A stretch of DNA of 7,086 nt from an uncultured Rhodanobacteraceae bacterium (lineage in GTDB: Bacteria > Pseudomonadota > Gammaproteobacteria > Xanthomonadales > Rhodanobacteraceae): NCBI GenBank assembly GCA_937902695.1, contig CALFNI010000342.1:1-7086 (forward strand), read 5' to 3'. This document shows positions 1 through 6,661 of the stretch, in pieces. The translations under genes and the position numbers were made by a program. A model generated the notes under the pieces. That model had not been told where the DNA came from. It searched no databases and worked only from the letters and a program-made list of their open reading frames with translations. Position 1 is the stretch's first letter. Every line of letters begins with the position of its first letter.

Positions 1-2087
1 ACGAGCCATGGCGGCACGATGACGAGACGCACGGTCTGCGTCGCGAGCACCGGTCCGCTCCATTCGAGCCGGTAACGCGCCCCGGTGGACCAGCCGGGCT
101 CGCCGGCGCCGGTCTGCGTGACGGTCGACTCGCTGAAGTGATCCATGGCGTCAGTTCGTCGCGCGTCCGTTGCCGCGACCGTCACCGTCTTCTGCTTCGG
201 TTCCGCCCGGTGACGGAAGCTTCCGGCCGGCGCTTCGACCCGCGGCGCCGACTCCGGCGCCCGCGGCGGCGCCGGCGCTGCGTTTTCCCCGCTGCCGATG
301 GCGAGCTGTTCATCGAGCGCGAAAGGCGCGATCGACGCTTCGCCTTCCAGTTGCGGATGCAGTGCGTAGCGGAGCTCGGCCGCGAGGAATGGAAGGGCCG
401 TGAGGATCAGCAGCGCGAACGCGGCGCGCCGCAGCCATGCCGCCGCCGACGCAAGCCGACCCGCCGGCAACGCGCGCGCGATCAACGCGAGCGCGATCGC
501 GGCGAGCAGCGTCCACAACGGTGCACCGGATTCCTGATAGCCGAGTACGAGGTACGCCGCCGCGACCGCAGCGCCGGCGATGCCGAAGAGCCGCCACGCC
601 AGAAGCGCGACGATCGCGGCGATGAACACGTCCAGCAGCGTCCACTGGGCGATCCAGCTGCCGTACGCGGAGTCTGCGCCCGGCGCGCCGAGGAGCTTGT
701 AGCCGCTCGGCAGGTGCAGCGTCGCGGAGACGCGATCGAAACCTTCCTGCCAGCCGGTCACCGGCAGCACGCGCGCGGCCGATGCGATGCGCACGCCGGC
801 GGCGAGATCGACGGCGGGCGTGCGCCACTCGACGCCGGTGCTGCCCGGCGCCGTGCCGCGCGTGACGAGCAGGCTTTCGCCCTGTTTCGAGCGGAACTCC
901 GAGTTCAGTGCATCGGCGCGCTCGAGCGTCAGCGGCGGCGCGACGTCGAAGCGCCAGCCGCGCAGCATCTCGCCGCCGATCCGGTCGCGCGCGAACCAGC
1001 CGTCGCCGGCGAAGTCGAGCCACATCTCGCGATCGAGCGTGAGGCGGTTCTTCTCGTCGGGCGCGAGGCCGCGCGAGCGCTCCTCGATGGCGAGCGTCGC
1101 GCCGTCGCCGAGCGCGAACGCCGGCAGCGCGTTCCAGTCGTCGGGCACCTCGGATTGCCGCGGATCGACGCGCACTGCGCTCTCGGCCGATGTGACGCGC
1201 AGCGCCGGTGCGGCTTCGTAGCTCCAGATCTCCTGCTGCGGCCAGGGCGCGTCGGGTACGCGCGCGACGATTTTGGCGAGCGGCGCCGTAGCGCGCGCGT
1301 CGAGGTCGACGTTCACGAACCCGGCCTGCAGCACCTGCACGTGCAGCGTGCCGTCGGCATCGAGCCGCGCCGGCGATGCATCGCTATTCAATGAGAGCGG
1401 CACGAATCCGTCGGGCAGTGCCGGGCCCAGCACGATCTCGCGCGGCTGTCCCGATGCGGCGATCCGTATCTGCGTCGTCAGCATCGCCGGGACGCCGTCG
1501 GAGAGCTCGCGGTAGACGCGCACGGTGAGCGTGTCGGCTTCCGGCGTCGCGCCTTCGGCGCGGCCGAGCGTGACATCGGAATCGCTGCGCTGCGGGAGCG
1601 CAATCGGGCGACCGTCGATCGACAACGCGACGATGCCGACCGACGGCGGCACCCGCAGCGACTGCGGACGCTCGGACCATGGAATCCGCGCGCGCACGTC
1701 GTGCGCGCCGGGCGTTAGGCGAAGCGCGGCGCCGCCGTCGTGCACGACGACGGGTGCGGGCTGCCCGTCGACCGTAACCTGTTGCGGCCAGTGGTCCGCG
1801 TCGCCCGGCAGCGGCACCCACGAGTCGGCATCGACGCGCCAGTGCTGGGCGATGTTCGCGCCGTGGTCATCGGCGTCGAGCTTGAGGACGCCGGGCCATG
1901 CACAGATGAAATCCGCGGGCGCGTCGGCCTTGCGCTGCGCGATCGCGGGGCACGCCCGAAACGCCTGATCGTGCATGACCCATGCGCGCCACGCCTCGAG
2001 CGGCGCCGGCACCGGCGGCTCGGCGAGCGCGGGAACGACGAAAAGCGTTGCGATCGACCCGACGACGCGAAGCAGCGATGCGCGCAT
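1..2087 (-). CDS. Large exported membrane protein of unknown function, N-terminal 695 codons (3' end beyond window)
   Basis: The frame stays open from ATG 2087 to the window edge, so the C-terminus is missing. The start is supported by GAGG seven bases upstream (2095-2098) and by a Sec signal peptide: Arg2 and Arg7, a hydrophobic core, then PALA before a likely cleavage after Ala22. The mature N-terminal part (about residues 23-475) is rich in beta-type segments, and Cys46 and Cys62 could form a disulfide. Residues about 483-571 hold four predicted membrane helices (about 483-501, 503-517, 522-538, 553-571). An Ala/Pro-rich linker follows near residues 600-625, then the start of another soluble domain ending in RLVIVPPWL at the edge. 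The pattern is a large periplasmic domain, a membrane hairpin bundle and a second domain. I do not recognise a characterised family; uncharacterised proteins of similar layout occur in proteobacteria, from memory only. It lies 104 bases downstream of the Pycsar-type gene on the same strand and may share its transcript. Confidence 0.85.
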   Translation of the reverse strand, partial: MRASLLRVVGSIATLFVVPALAEPPVPAPLEAWRAWVMHDQAFRACPAIAQRKADAPADFICAWPGVLKLDADDHGANIAQHWRVDADSWVPLPGDADHWPQQVTVDGQPAPVVVHDGGAALRLTPGAHDVRARIPWSERPQSLRVPPSVGIVALSIDGRPIALPQRSDSDVTLGRAEGATPEADTLTVRVYRELSDGVPAMLTTQIRIAASGQPREIVLGPALPDGFVPLSLNSDASPARLDADGTLHVQVLQAGFVNVDLDARATAPLAKIVARVPDAPWPQQEIWSYEAAPALRVTSAESAVRVDPRQSEVPDDWNALPAFALGDGATLAIEERSRGLAPDEKNRLTLDREMWLDFAGDGWFARDRIGGEMLRGWRFDVAPPLTLERADALNSEFRSKQGESLLVTRGTAPGSTGVEWRTPAVDLAAGVRIASAARVLPVTGWQEGFDRVSATLHLPSGYKLLGAPGADSAYGSWIAQWTLLDVFIAAIVALLAWRLFGIAGAAVAAAYLVLGYQESGAPLWTLLAAIALALIARALPAGRLASAAAWLRRAAFALLILTALPFLAAELRYALHPQLEGEASIAPFALDEQLAIGSGENAAPAPPRAPESAPRVEAPAGSFRHRAEPKQKTVTVAATDARRTDAMDHFSESTVTQTGAGEPGWSTGARYRLEWSGPVLATQTVRLVIVPPWL

Positions 2088-2139
2088 GGACTTCCCTCGA
2101 AGCGAAGACGGCGTGTGCGTATGTGAGCTGTACGGAATC

Positions 2140-2155
2140 GCGGATGCGGATCCGC
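2140..2155 (-). other. Short hairpin between the Pycsar-type gene and the large membrane protein gene
   Basis: Arms GCGGAT (2140-2145) and ATCCGC (2150-2155) can form a perfect 6-bp stem with a 4-base loop. No U-run follows on the minus strand, so it is not a standard intrinsic terminator. It is the only dyad I see in the 104-base gap (2088-2191), and in DNA this GC-rich it could be chance. Confidence 0.3.
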
Positions 2156-2191
2156 CAACGTCTGCAACGCTGGCGCGGGCGACGCGGGGTT

Positions 2192-2743
2192 TCAGCGCGC
2201 GAACACCCGCCACGCCTGCTCGGCGCAGGCCAGCACGAACCCGGCGAGGAAAAAGAGGTAGCTGTAGCGCAGGTACCTGTACTTGCGGTGCGCGAGGTAC
2301 CAGCCGATCGAGTAGAGGTCGTTCGCCATCGCCTTGTAGACCGAGCCGTCGGGCTTCATCGTCGCGGCGACTTCGCGCAGGAACCGCTCGCGCGAAAGAT
2401 CGGCGAAGTGGCCGAAGAAGAGCAGGTTGAAATCGGCCGGGAACCTGTCGTCGCCGACGCGAAGCGAGCGATGCTTCGGCAGCACCGCGAGGATCGCGAA
2501 GAACAGCGAGATCAGCGTGAAGATCGCGAGCGTCTGCACCGCGGGCCTGAGCTCCGCATCGCCGATGCGGCCGAGCGAGAGCGTCAGCACGATCGACGAC
2601 ACCGTGATGATGATGTTGGCCTTCGTGTCGGCCATGCTCGACAGCGCGACATGATGCTGCTGCGCGGTGCGCAGGATCACATCGCCGGTATTGCGCTCGG
2701 GTATGCGCGAGAACGCTTCCGCGACCGAACTGGGCTCGTCCAT
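2192..2743 (-). CDS. Pycsar effector family membrane protein (PycTM / DUF5706 type)
   Basis: This 183-residue protein has the family hallmark LSSMADTKANIII at residues 34-46 leading into the first membrane helix (about 43-57). A second helix follows at about 69-88, then a soluble segment containing FNLLFFGHF and the KYRYLRYSYLFF stretch, which runs into a third helix (about 160-178) near the C-terminus. In known Pycsar anti-phage systems a cyclase (PycC) makes cCMP or cUMP on infection, and a membrane effector of this family damages the inner membrane. That role is family knowledge; here no cyclase gene lies beside it, so function in this genome is open. I chose ATG 2743, with AAGG seven bases upstream (2751-2754). 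A TTG at 2785 would add 14 residues lacking family character. The gene follows a REPIN and precedes the large membrane protein gene. A housekeeping member of the same fold family is the main alternative. Confidence 0.82.
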   Translation of the reverse strand: MDEPSSVAEAFSRIPERNTGDVILRTAQQHHVALSSMADTKANIIITVSSIVLTLSLGRIGDAELRPAVQTLAIFTLISLFFAILAVLPKHRSLRVGDDRFPADFNLLFFGHFADLSRERFLREVAATMKPDGSVYKAMANDLYSIGWYLAHRKYRYLRYSYLFFLAGFVLACAEQAWRVFAR

Positions 2744-2750
2744 CGCCGTG

Positions 2751-2754
2751 CCTT
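2751..2754 (-). promoter_or_regulatory. Ribosome binding site favouring ATG 2743
   Basis: AAGG lies seven bases before ATG 2743. It is modest, but correctly spaced for the start that places the conserved MADTKAN motif near residue 40. The in-frame TTG at 2785 has a stronger purine run (GGGAGGAGG) at about 12 bases, which is too far to be ideal. Confidence 0.45.
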
Positions 2755-2778
2755 GCCTTGCCGGATGTGCGTTCCATC

Positions 2779-2793
2779 TTAGCAAGGCTTCAT
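2779..2793 (-). other. Possible four-codon leader cistron (MKPC)
   Basis: ATG 2793 is preceded by a strong Shine-Dalgarno run, GGGAGGAGG, five bases upstream. The frame is only ATG AAG CCT TGC TAA. It lies 35 bases before the Pycsar-type start and in a different frame, so it cannot extend that protein. It could be a translated leader affecting access to the downstream start, or a chance match in purine-rich DNA beside the REPIN. Confidence 0.2.
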
Positions 2794-2813
2794 CTTGCCT
2801 CCTCCCGCGGCGC

Positions 2814-2924
2814 TTTTCCCCCTCTCCCGCTTGCGGGAGAGGGCTGGGGCGAGGGCAATCTTGTGGAAGCGTTGCGCGCGCTTGCCCTCACCCTACCCTC
2901 TCCCGCAAGGGGGAGCGGGGAAAA
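2814..2924. repeat. REPIN: two inverted REP copies
   Basis: The left copy (2814-2858) and right copy (2882-2924) are near-perfect reverse complements around a 23-base spacer. Each contains its own CTCCCGC-type palindromic stem plus a GAGGGCAA/TTGCCCTC tail, the usual anatomy of a REP doublet. The whole unit could fold into one hairpin of about 110 bases in RNA. It begins at the base after the aminopeptidase TGA and ends 70 bases before the Pycsar-type start. That position suits 3' mRNA protection or partial termination between the two genes. A related copy lies after ahpC (6592-6652). REP elements of this sort are normally moved by a RAYT (TnpA-REP) transposase; none is encoded here. Confidence 0.85.
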
Positions 2925-5654
2925 TCAGTGCATGCCGGCCTTCGCAGAAGCGCCGTGCGACTCGCGCGTCTCGAGCCACGCGTCGAGCGCCTTCGGGCCT
3001 TCGTGCTCGCGCAACGACGCGCACTGGCGGATCGTCTCGAGCGTCTGCGAAAGCCCGCGGTCGCCGCCGACGAGCTCCCTGATGCGCGGCGCGAAGTACG
3101 CCGAAAGCTCGTCCGCCTCGGCGCCGCTGCAGCGGCCGTCGGCGAACGTCTTCGGCATGTAGCCGACGCGGAACGCCGGCAGGCGCTCGCGATACGCCGC
3201 GTAGTTCGCCTGCAGCCACTTCCACGCGGCCGCACGGTTCTCGGGCTCGTCGACGTTCGCTTCGTAGATGTTGGCGAGCTCGCCGACCTGCACGGACGGA
3301 TCGAGGCCGAAATCGCGTGCCCTTTCGCCGAGCGCGGGATCGCGCGTGGCGCCGAGCCCGGCGAGCAGCGCATAGCGCTGGTTGGTGTCGCGGCTGGCCG
3401 CGAACGCCTTCTGCACGGCGTCGAACGCCGGTGCGCCGGCGTCCTGCACGGTCACGCGGAGAATCGTGCGCAATAGATCCGGATCGGCGCGCGCGAGATC
3501 GATCATGCCGCTGCCGTCGAGGCCGAGCGCGGCACGTCCCTGCGTGGCGAGCTCCCTGCGCACGCCGGGATCGCGCACGACCAGCGCGAGAAAGCTGGCG
3601 AGACGCTGGCGCAGCGCGATCGTCGTGCTGGTGTCGCCGGCGCGCCGGTGGTAGCCGAGCTGCGTCATCCGCGGCGCGTAGATCGACGCGGCATACGCGT
3701 CGAGCACGCCCTGCACGCGATCGTCGGCGAGCTCCTCGCGGATCCAGCCGAACGTGTCGAGCAGCGCCGTTGAGACCTGCGGCATCCCGGCACCCGCCAG
3801 CGCCGGCATCGCGTCGAGCACCGCGGCGGGGCCGAGCTCGCCGCGCCGGAACGCGCTCGTCAACGCATCGGCGTAGATGACCTGCTCCGGCGCCGAGAGA
3901 TGCGTAACCGCGGTGCCGAGCTTCGAAAGATCGGCCGGCGCCATGTCGAACCGGTAATAGCCGCGCGCCTGGGCATTCGGCAGGTACCAGTCGGGGCAGC
4001 CGCCGCTCACGTCGAAGCGTTGCTCGGCTTTGTCGAGGAGGAAGCACTCGGTGCCCGATCCGTCGCCGCGTCCGAAGCGCGTGCAGACCGGCGTGCCCCA
4101 TTGCGGAGCGCCTTCGCCGAGCACGCCGAACGGCATGTAGCGCGACTGCGAGAGCGCCAGCGACGCCTTGCCGTCCTTGCACGCGAGCTCGGTGCGCACG
4201 AGCGGAATGCCGGGCTGATCGAGGAAGCTCTTCATCGACGCCGAGAACACTTCGCCCTTGCCGGCGGCCTTGGTCAGCGAAACGACGAGATCGTTCGAGT
4301 TGCCGCTGCCGAATGCGTGGCCCGCGAGGTACTGGCGCATGCCGGCGCGGAACCGGTCTTCGCCGGCCCACGCCTCGAACATGCCGAGCACGCTCGCGCC
4401 CTTCTGGTAGGTGATGCTGTCGAACGCGGTCTCGATGTCGCCGTGGCCGCCGATCGGCTGGCGCACCTTGCGCGCGGTCAGGAGGCTGTCGTTCTTCATC
4501 GCGTTGAGACGCGCCTCGAGCGCTTCCATGTCGCCGAAATAGTCCGGCTTCAGCGCCAGCGTGGCCTTGCGCTGCGCCCAGGTCGCGTAGGCTTCGTTGA
4601 GCCAGATGTCGTCCCACCACGGCACCGTGACGAGATCGCCGTACCACTGGTGCGCGATCTCGTGCGCGTTGACGTTGAACACCGCGCGATAGCGATCGGC
4701 GGGCGTCGATTCGTCGGTCAGCAGCAGCGCGTCGCGATAGACGATCAACCCCGCGTTCTCCATCGCGCCGGCCGAGAAATCGGGCGCGCCGAGGAGATCG
4801 AGCTTGTCGAACGGATACGGCTGGTCCGTGTAGTGCTCGTAGAAGCTGATCACCGCCGGCGTTTCGCCGAGCACCCAGGCGAGCTTCCTGCCCTTGCCGC
4901 GCGGCGCGATGCCACGCAGCGGCAGCGGCGTCCTGCGGACGTCGTTCGCGGGAATCGGCGGCGCATCGACGATGTCCCACGGGCCGACGGCAAACGCGAC
5001 GAGATACGTCGGCAGCGGCCTGGTCGTGGCGAAGCTCAGCGTCTTCCAGAAACCGTCGGCCGATTTCTTCTCGGCGGTCTGACGCGTGTTCGCAACCGCC
5101 GCTTCATCGGCCGGCACGGTCAGCTCGATGTCGAACGGCACCTTGAAACGCGGCTCGTCGAACCCGGGGAACGCCCGGCGCGCGCTGATCGGCTCCATCT
5201 GCGTGATCGCGTACGCGTCGCCACCGACCTTGACCTTGTAGAGCCCTTCGAGCTTGCCGTTGAACGACGCGCTGTATTCGAACGCGAGCTCGATGTCGCC
5301 AGCGGCGATCGTGCGGCCGAATCGCACGTCGAGGACGCCGGCTTCGCGGTGCGCGATCGCCGTCGCCTCGCGCGTCTCGCCGTTCGCCGTCACGGTCGAT
5401 TTCGCGATGTCGATGTTCTGCGCGTGCAGGAAGACGTGATCGGCGGGCCTGGCGAGATCGACGCGGATATGCGTCTCGCCGCTGAAGCGATCGCCGCGCG
5501 GATCGACCTCGAACCTGAGCGTGTAATGGCGCGGAATCGCGTCGTCCGAAAGCCTGCCGGTCGGGATGTCGTCAGCGGCATTCGCCGCGATCGCCGCCGA
5601 GGCGATCGCCGCCGCGAGGCCGAGCGCGGCACGCGCCGGGAAGAAGATTCGCAT
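2925..5654 (-). CDS. Secreted M1 family zinc aminopeptidase (aminopeptidase N type)
   Basis: The 909-residue product removes N-terminal amino acids from peptides. A Sec signal peptide is clear: Arg2 and Arg8, an Ala/Leu core, and a likely cleavage after Ala26 (ANA), placing it in the periplasm or outside. The M1 catalytic set is complete. Gln152 and Glu154 (QMEP, followed by ARRAFPGFDEP) probably bind the free amino terminus. The exopeptidase motif GAMEN is at 296-300. HEIAH at 331-335 plus Glu354, exactly 18 residues later, supplies the zinc ligands and catalytic Glu332. Tyr416 (ITYQKGAS) is the likely transition-state tyrosine. WYLPNAQARGYYRF near residues 555-569 marks the start of the ERAP1-like C-terminal helical domain. 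This places it nearer the eukaryote-like M1 branch than cytoplasmic E. coli PepN. The start fits the signal peptide, although no strong ribosome binding site precedes it. The gene is separated from ahpD by a terminator, so it probably has its own promoter. Confidence 0.95.
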   Translation of the reverse strand: MRIFFPARAALGLAAAIASAAIAANAADDIPTGRLSDDAIPRHYTLRFEVDPRGDRFSGETHIRVDLARPADHVFLHAQNIDIAKSTVTANGETREATAIAHREAGVLDVRFGRTIAAGDIELAFEYSASFNGKLEGLYKVKVGGDAYAITQMEPISARRAFPGFDEPRFKVPFDIELTVPADEAAVANTRQTAEKKSADGFWKTLSFATTRPLPTYLVAFAVGPWDIVDAPPIPANDVRRTPLPLRGIAPRGKGRKLAWVLGETPAVISFYEHYTDQPYPFDKLDLLGAPDFSAGAMENAGLIVYRDALLLTDESTPADRYRAVFNVNAHEIAHQWYGDLVTVPWWDDIWLNEAYATWAQRKATLALKPDYFGDMEALEARLNAMKNDSLLTARKVRQPIGGHGDIETAFDSITYQKGASVLGMFEAWAGEDRFRAGMRQYLAGHAFGSGNSNDLVVSLTKAAGKGEVFSASMKSFLDQPGIPLVRTELACKDGKASLALSQSRYMPFGVLGEGAPQWGTPVCTRFGRGDGSGTECFLLDKAEQRFDVSGGCPDWYLPNAQARGYYRFDMAPADLSKLGTAVTHLSAPEQVIYADALTSAFRRGELGPAAVLDAMPALAGAGMPQVSTALLDTFGWIREELADDRVQGVLDAYAASIYAPRMTQLGYHRRAGDTSTTIALRQRLASFLALVVRDPGVRRELATQGRAALGLDGSGMIDLARADPDLLRTILRVTVQDAGAPAFDAVQKAFAASRDTNQRYALLAGLGATRDPALGERARDFGLDPSVQVGELANIYEANVDEPENRAAAWKWLQANYAAYRERLPAFRVGYMPKTFADGRCSGAEADELSAYFAPRIRELVGGDRGLSQTLETIRQCASLREHEGPKALDAWLETRESHGASAKAGMH

Positions 5655-5687
5655 TGCCGATGTCGCCGTCGAAAGGGACGCAGAAGA

Positions 5688-5712
5688 CCATGCCGCACCC
5701 GGGCCGGCATGG
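5688..5712. promoter_or_regulatory. Perfect 8-bp inverted repeat upstream of the aminopeptidase gene
   Basis: CCATGCCG (5688-5695) and CGGCATGG (5705-5712) flank a 9-base centre, 34 bases before the aminopeptidase ATG. It could be a repressor operator or a 5' leader hairpin. I see no convincing -35/-10 pair in the remaining gap (5655-5757), so the link to regulation is inferred from position only. Confidence 0.4.
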
Positions 5713-5757
5713 CCGATTAGTCATGCGCGTCGTGAAAGGACGGTTCAGCCTCGCGCC

Positions 5758-5797
5758 ATAAAAGAAGGGCGCGCCGTGCGTTGGTCACGGCGCGCCC
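5758..5797 (-). terminator. Intrinsic terminator after ahpD
   Basis: On the minus strand, a perfect 12-bp GC-rich stem (arms 5786-5797 and 5767-5778, 7-base loop) is followed directly by TTCTTTTAT. It starts 22 bases after the ahpD stop. Stem strength, loop size and U-rich tail match a Rho-independent terminator, which separates the ahpCD unit from the aminopeptidase gene. Confidence 0.9.
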
Positions 5798-5819
5798 AAT
5801 GTGTCGCATGAAATCCCGC

Positions 5820-6380
5820 TCAGGCCGCTTCGGCGATGACCGGCGCCGCTGCAGCGGCCTGTTCGATCGTGACCGCCACCGCATGGATCACGGCCGCGAT
5901 GCGCGCCGCGCTCTGGATCGCGAGCGCCGGCACGTCGTGCTTCTTCAGCGTCTTCTCGTGCGAGTCGACGCACTTGCCGCACCCGTTGATGGCCGAAACC
6001 GCGAGCGATGCCAGCTCGAAATCGATCTTCGAGCATCCCGGGTTCGCCATCACGTTCATGCGAAGGCTGGCGCGCATCGTTTCGTATTCGCGCTCTTCGA
6101 CGAGATGGGTGAAGCGGTAGTAGATGTTGTTCATCGCCATGATCGCGGCCGCCGCGCGCGCCGCGTCGAGCTCCTGCGCGTTCAGTACCGACGCGGCCTT
6201 CGCCGCGATCGCCTCGGTCAGCGGCGCATGCCGCGACGCGATCGCGCTCGCCAGCGCAATGATCGCGATCTGCTTCGCGGACAGGCCCGGCGCGCCGCTC
6301 TCGGTAAGCACCGAGTCGAGATTGAGGCGCAGATCCTTCGCGTAATCCGGAACGCGGGACTTGATGGTTTCGAGATTCAT
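5820..6380 (-). CDS. ahpD: AhpD, alkyl hydroperoxidase D (AhpC-recycling disulfide reductase)
   Basis: The 186-residue protein has the AhpD/carboxymuconolactone decarboxylase fold signature. Glu122 is followed eleven residues later by the redox pair Cys134-Gly-Lys-Cys137 and then His141, matching E-x11-CxxC-x3-H of AhpD. In the mycobacterial system AhpD passes electrons from lipoylated dihydrolipoamide acyltransferase to oxidised AhpC, and has weak peroxidase activity itself. The length is close to known AhpD (about 175-180). The residue before the second cysteine is Lys136, where the M. tuberculosis enzyme has the His of its proton relay (CSHC), so relay details may differ. ATG 6380 is set by GAGGAG eight bases upstream. 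The frame stays open upstream to 6704, but that part reads through hairpins and a REP and has no family character. The gene lies downstream of ahpC on the same strand and ends before a strong terminator. Confidence 0.95.
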   Translation of the reverse strand: MNLETIKSRVPDYAKDLRLNLDSVLTESGAPGLSAKQIAIIALASAIASRHAPLTEAIAAKAASVLNAQELDAARAAAAIMAMNNIYYRFTHLVEEREYETMRASLRMNVMANPGCSKIDFELASLAVSAINGCGKCVDSHEKTLKKHDVPALAIQSAARIAAVIHAVAVTIEQAAAAAPVIAEAA

Positions 6381-6388
6381 ATCGGCAA

Positions 6389-6394
6389 CTCCTC
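6389..6394 (-). promoter_or_regulatory. Ribosome binding site of ahpD
   Basis: GAGGAG lies eight bases before ATG 6380. It decides the start in a frame that stays open 108 codons further upstream. It begins four bases after the U-run of the hairpin at 6399-6424, so folding of that hairpin could influence ribosome access. Confidence 0.9.
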
Positions 6395-6398
6395 GGAG

Positions 6399-6424
6399 AA
6401 AACCCGGTCCTCGTGAGGACCGGG
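6399..6424 (-). terminator. Terminator-like hairpin (possible attenuator) in the ahpD leader
   Basis: CCCGGTCCTC (6403-6412) and GAGGACCGGG (6415-6424) form a perfect stem, about nine pairs plus a tetraloop. On the minus strand it is followed by TTTTCTCC and then at once by the ahpD ribosome binding site. The structure is that of an intrinsic terminator with a short U-run. It may end part of the ahpC transcript, act as an attenuator, or simply be a 5' stabilising hairpin. Confidence 0.6.
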
Positions 6425-6436
6425 CTGAGTACAGGT

Positions 6437-6463
6437 GGCCGGCGACTGCGGGGGTCGCCGGCC
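6437..6463 (-). other. Second perfect 10-bp hairpin in the ahpC-ahpD gap
   Basis: GGCCGGCGAC (6437-6446) and GTCGCCGGCC (6454-6463) pair perfectly around a 7-base loop. In transcription order it comes 12 bases before the terminator-like hairpin. No U-run follows, so it is not itself a standard terminator. The rest of the gap up to the REP (6464-6591) holds only a weak dyad (GGAGCG 6511-6516 with CGCTCC 6528-6533), and I see no gene in it. Confidence 0.5.
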
Positions 6464-6591
6464 GGGACGACATCGTTGGGGAGGGAGGAGACCGATGCCG
6501 TCCGAACTGTGGAGCGCCGCCTGGCGTCGCTCCGGAGTGCCGTGTCCCGTTTATGGGGCCGGCACCAGAAAATTCCAACCTCGCCGCAGCT

Positions 6592-6652
6592 GCCTCACCC
6601 TGCCCTCTCCCGCAAGCGGGAGAGCGGAAGAGCGTCTCCCGCAGGCGGGAGA
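6592..6652. repeat. REP element with a partial second palindrome, after ahpC
   Basis: The stretch 6592-6628 matches the right arm of the REPIN at 2882-2924 (CCTCACCCT, then CCCTCTCCCGCAAG). It contains a perfect 9-bp palindrome at 6605-6624. A shorter related palindrome, TCTCCCGC/GCGGGAGA, lies at 6635-6652. The unit starts nine bases after the ahpC stop. Its position after a stop codon mirrors the copy after the aminopeptidase gene, where the stem could protect the 3' end of the mRNA or slow polymerase. Confidence 0.75.
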
Positions 6653-6661
6653 AAAGACGGC

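Noticed and set aside
138..1394. Plus-strand frame of 418 codons
   Set aside because: It has an extremely Arg-rich, low-complexity product. The minus strand here codes for the exported membrane protein with a signal peptide and helices.
2192..2785. Complete Pycsar defence system
   Set aside because: Only an effector-type protein is present. No nucleotide cyclase is encoded next to it in the window, so a system cannot be claimed.
2893..4980. Minus-strand frame of 695 codons inside the aminopeptidase gene
   Set aside because: It is an out-of-frame Arg/Ala-rich shadow; the correct frame carries GAMEN and HEIAH-x18-E.
3900..5720. Plus-strand frame of 606 codons antisense to the aminopeptidase gene
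   Set aside because: It is Arg-rich with no recognisable domain, and it mirrors the codon structure of the minus-strand gene, which has complete M1 motifs. Such long antisense frames are common in high-GC DNA.
6592..6652. CRISPR-like repeat pair
   Set aside because: The repeats are short palindromes with no regular spacers, and they match the REP family at 2814-2924.
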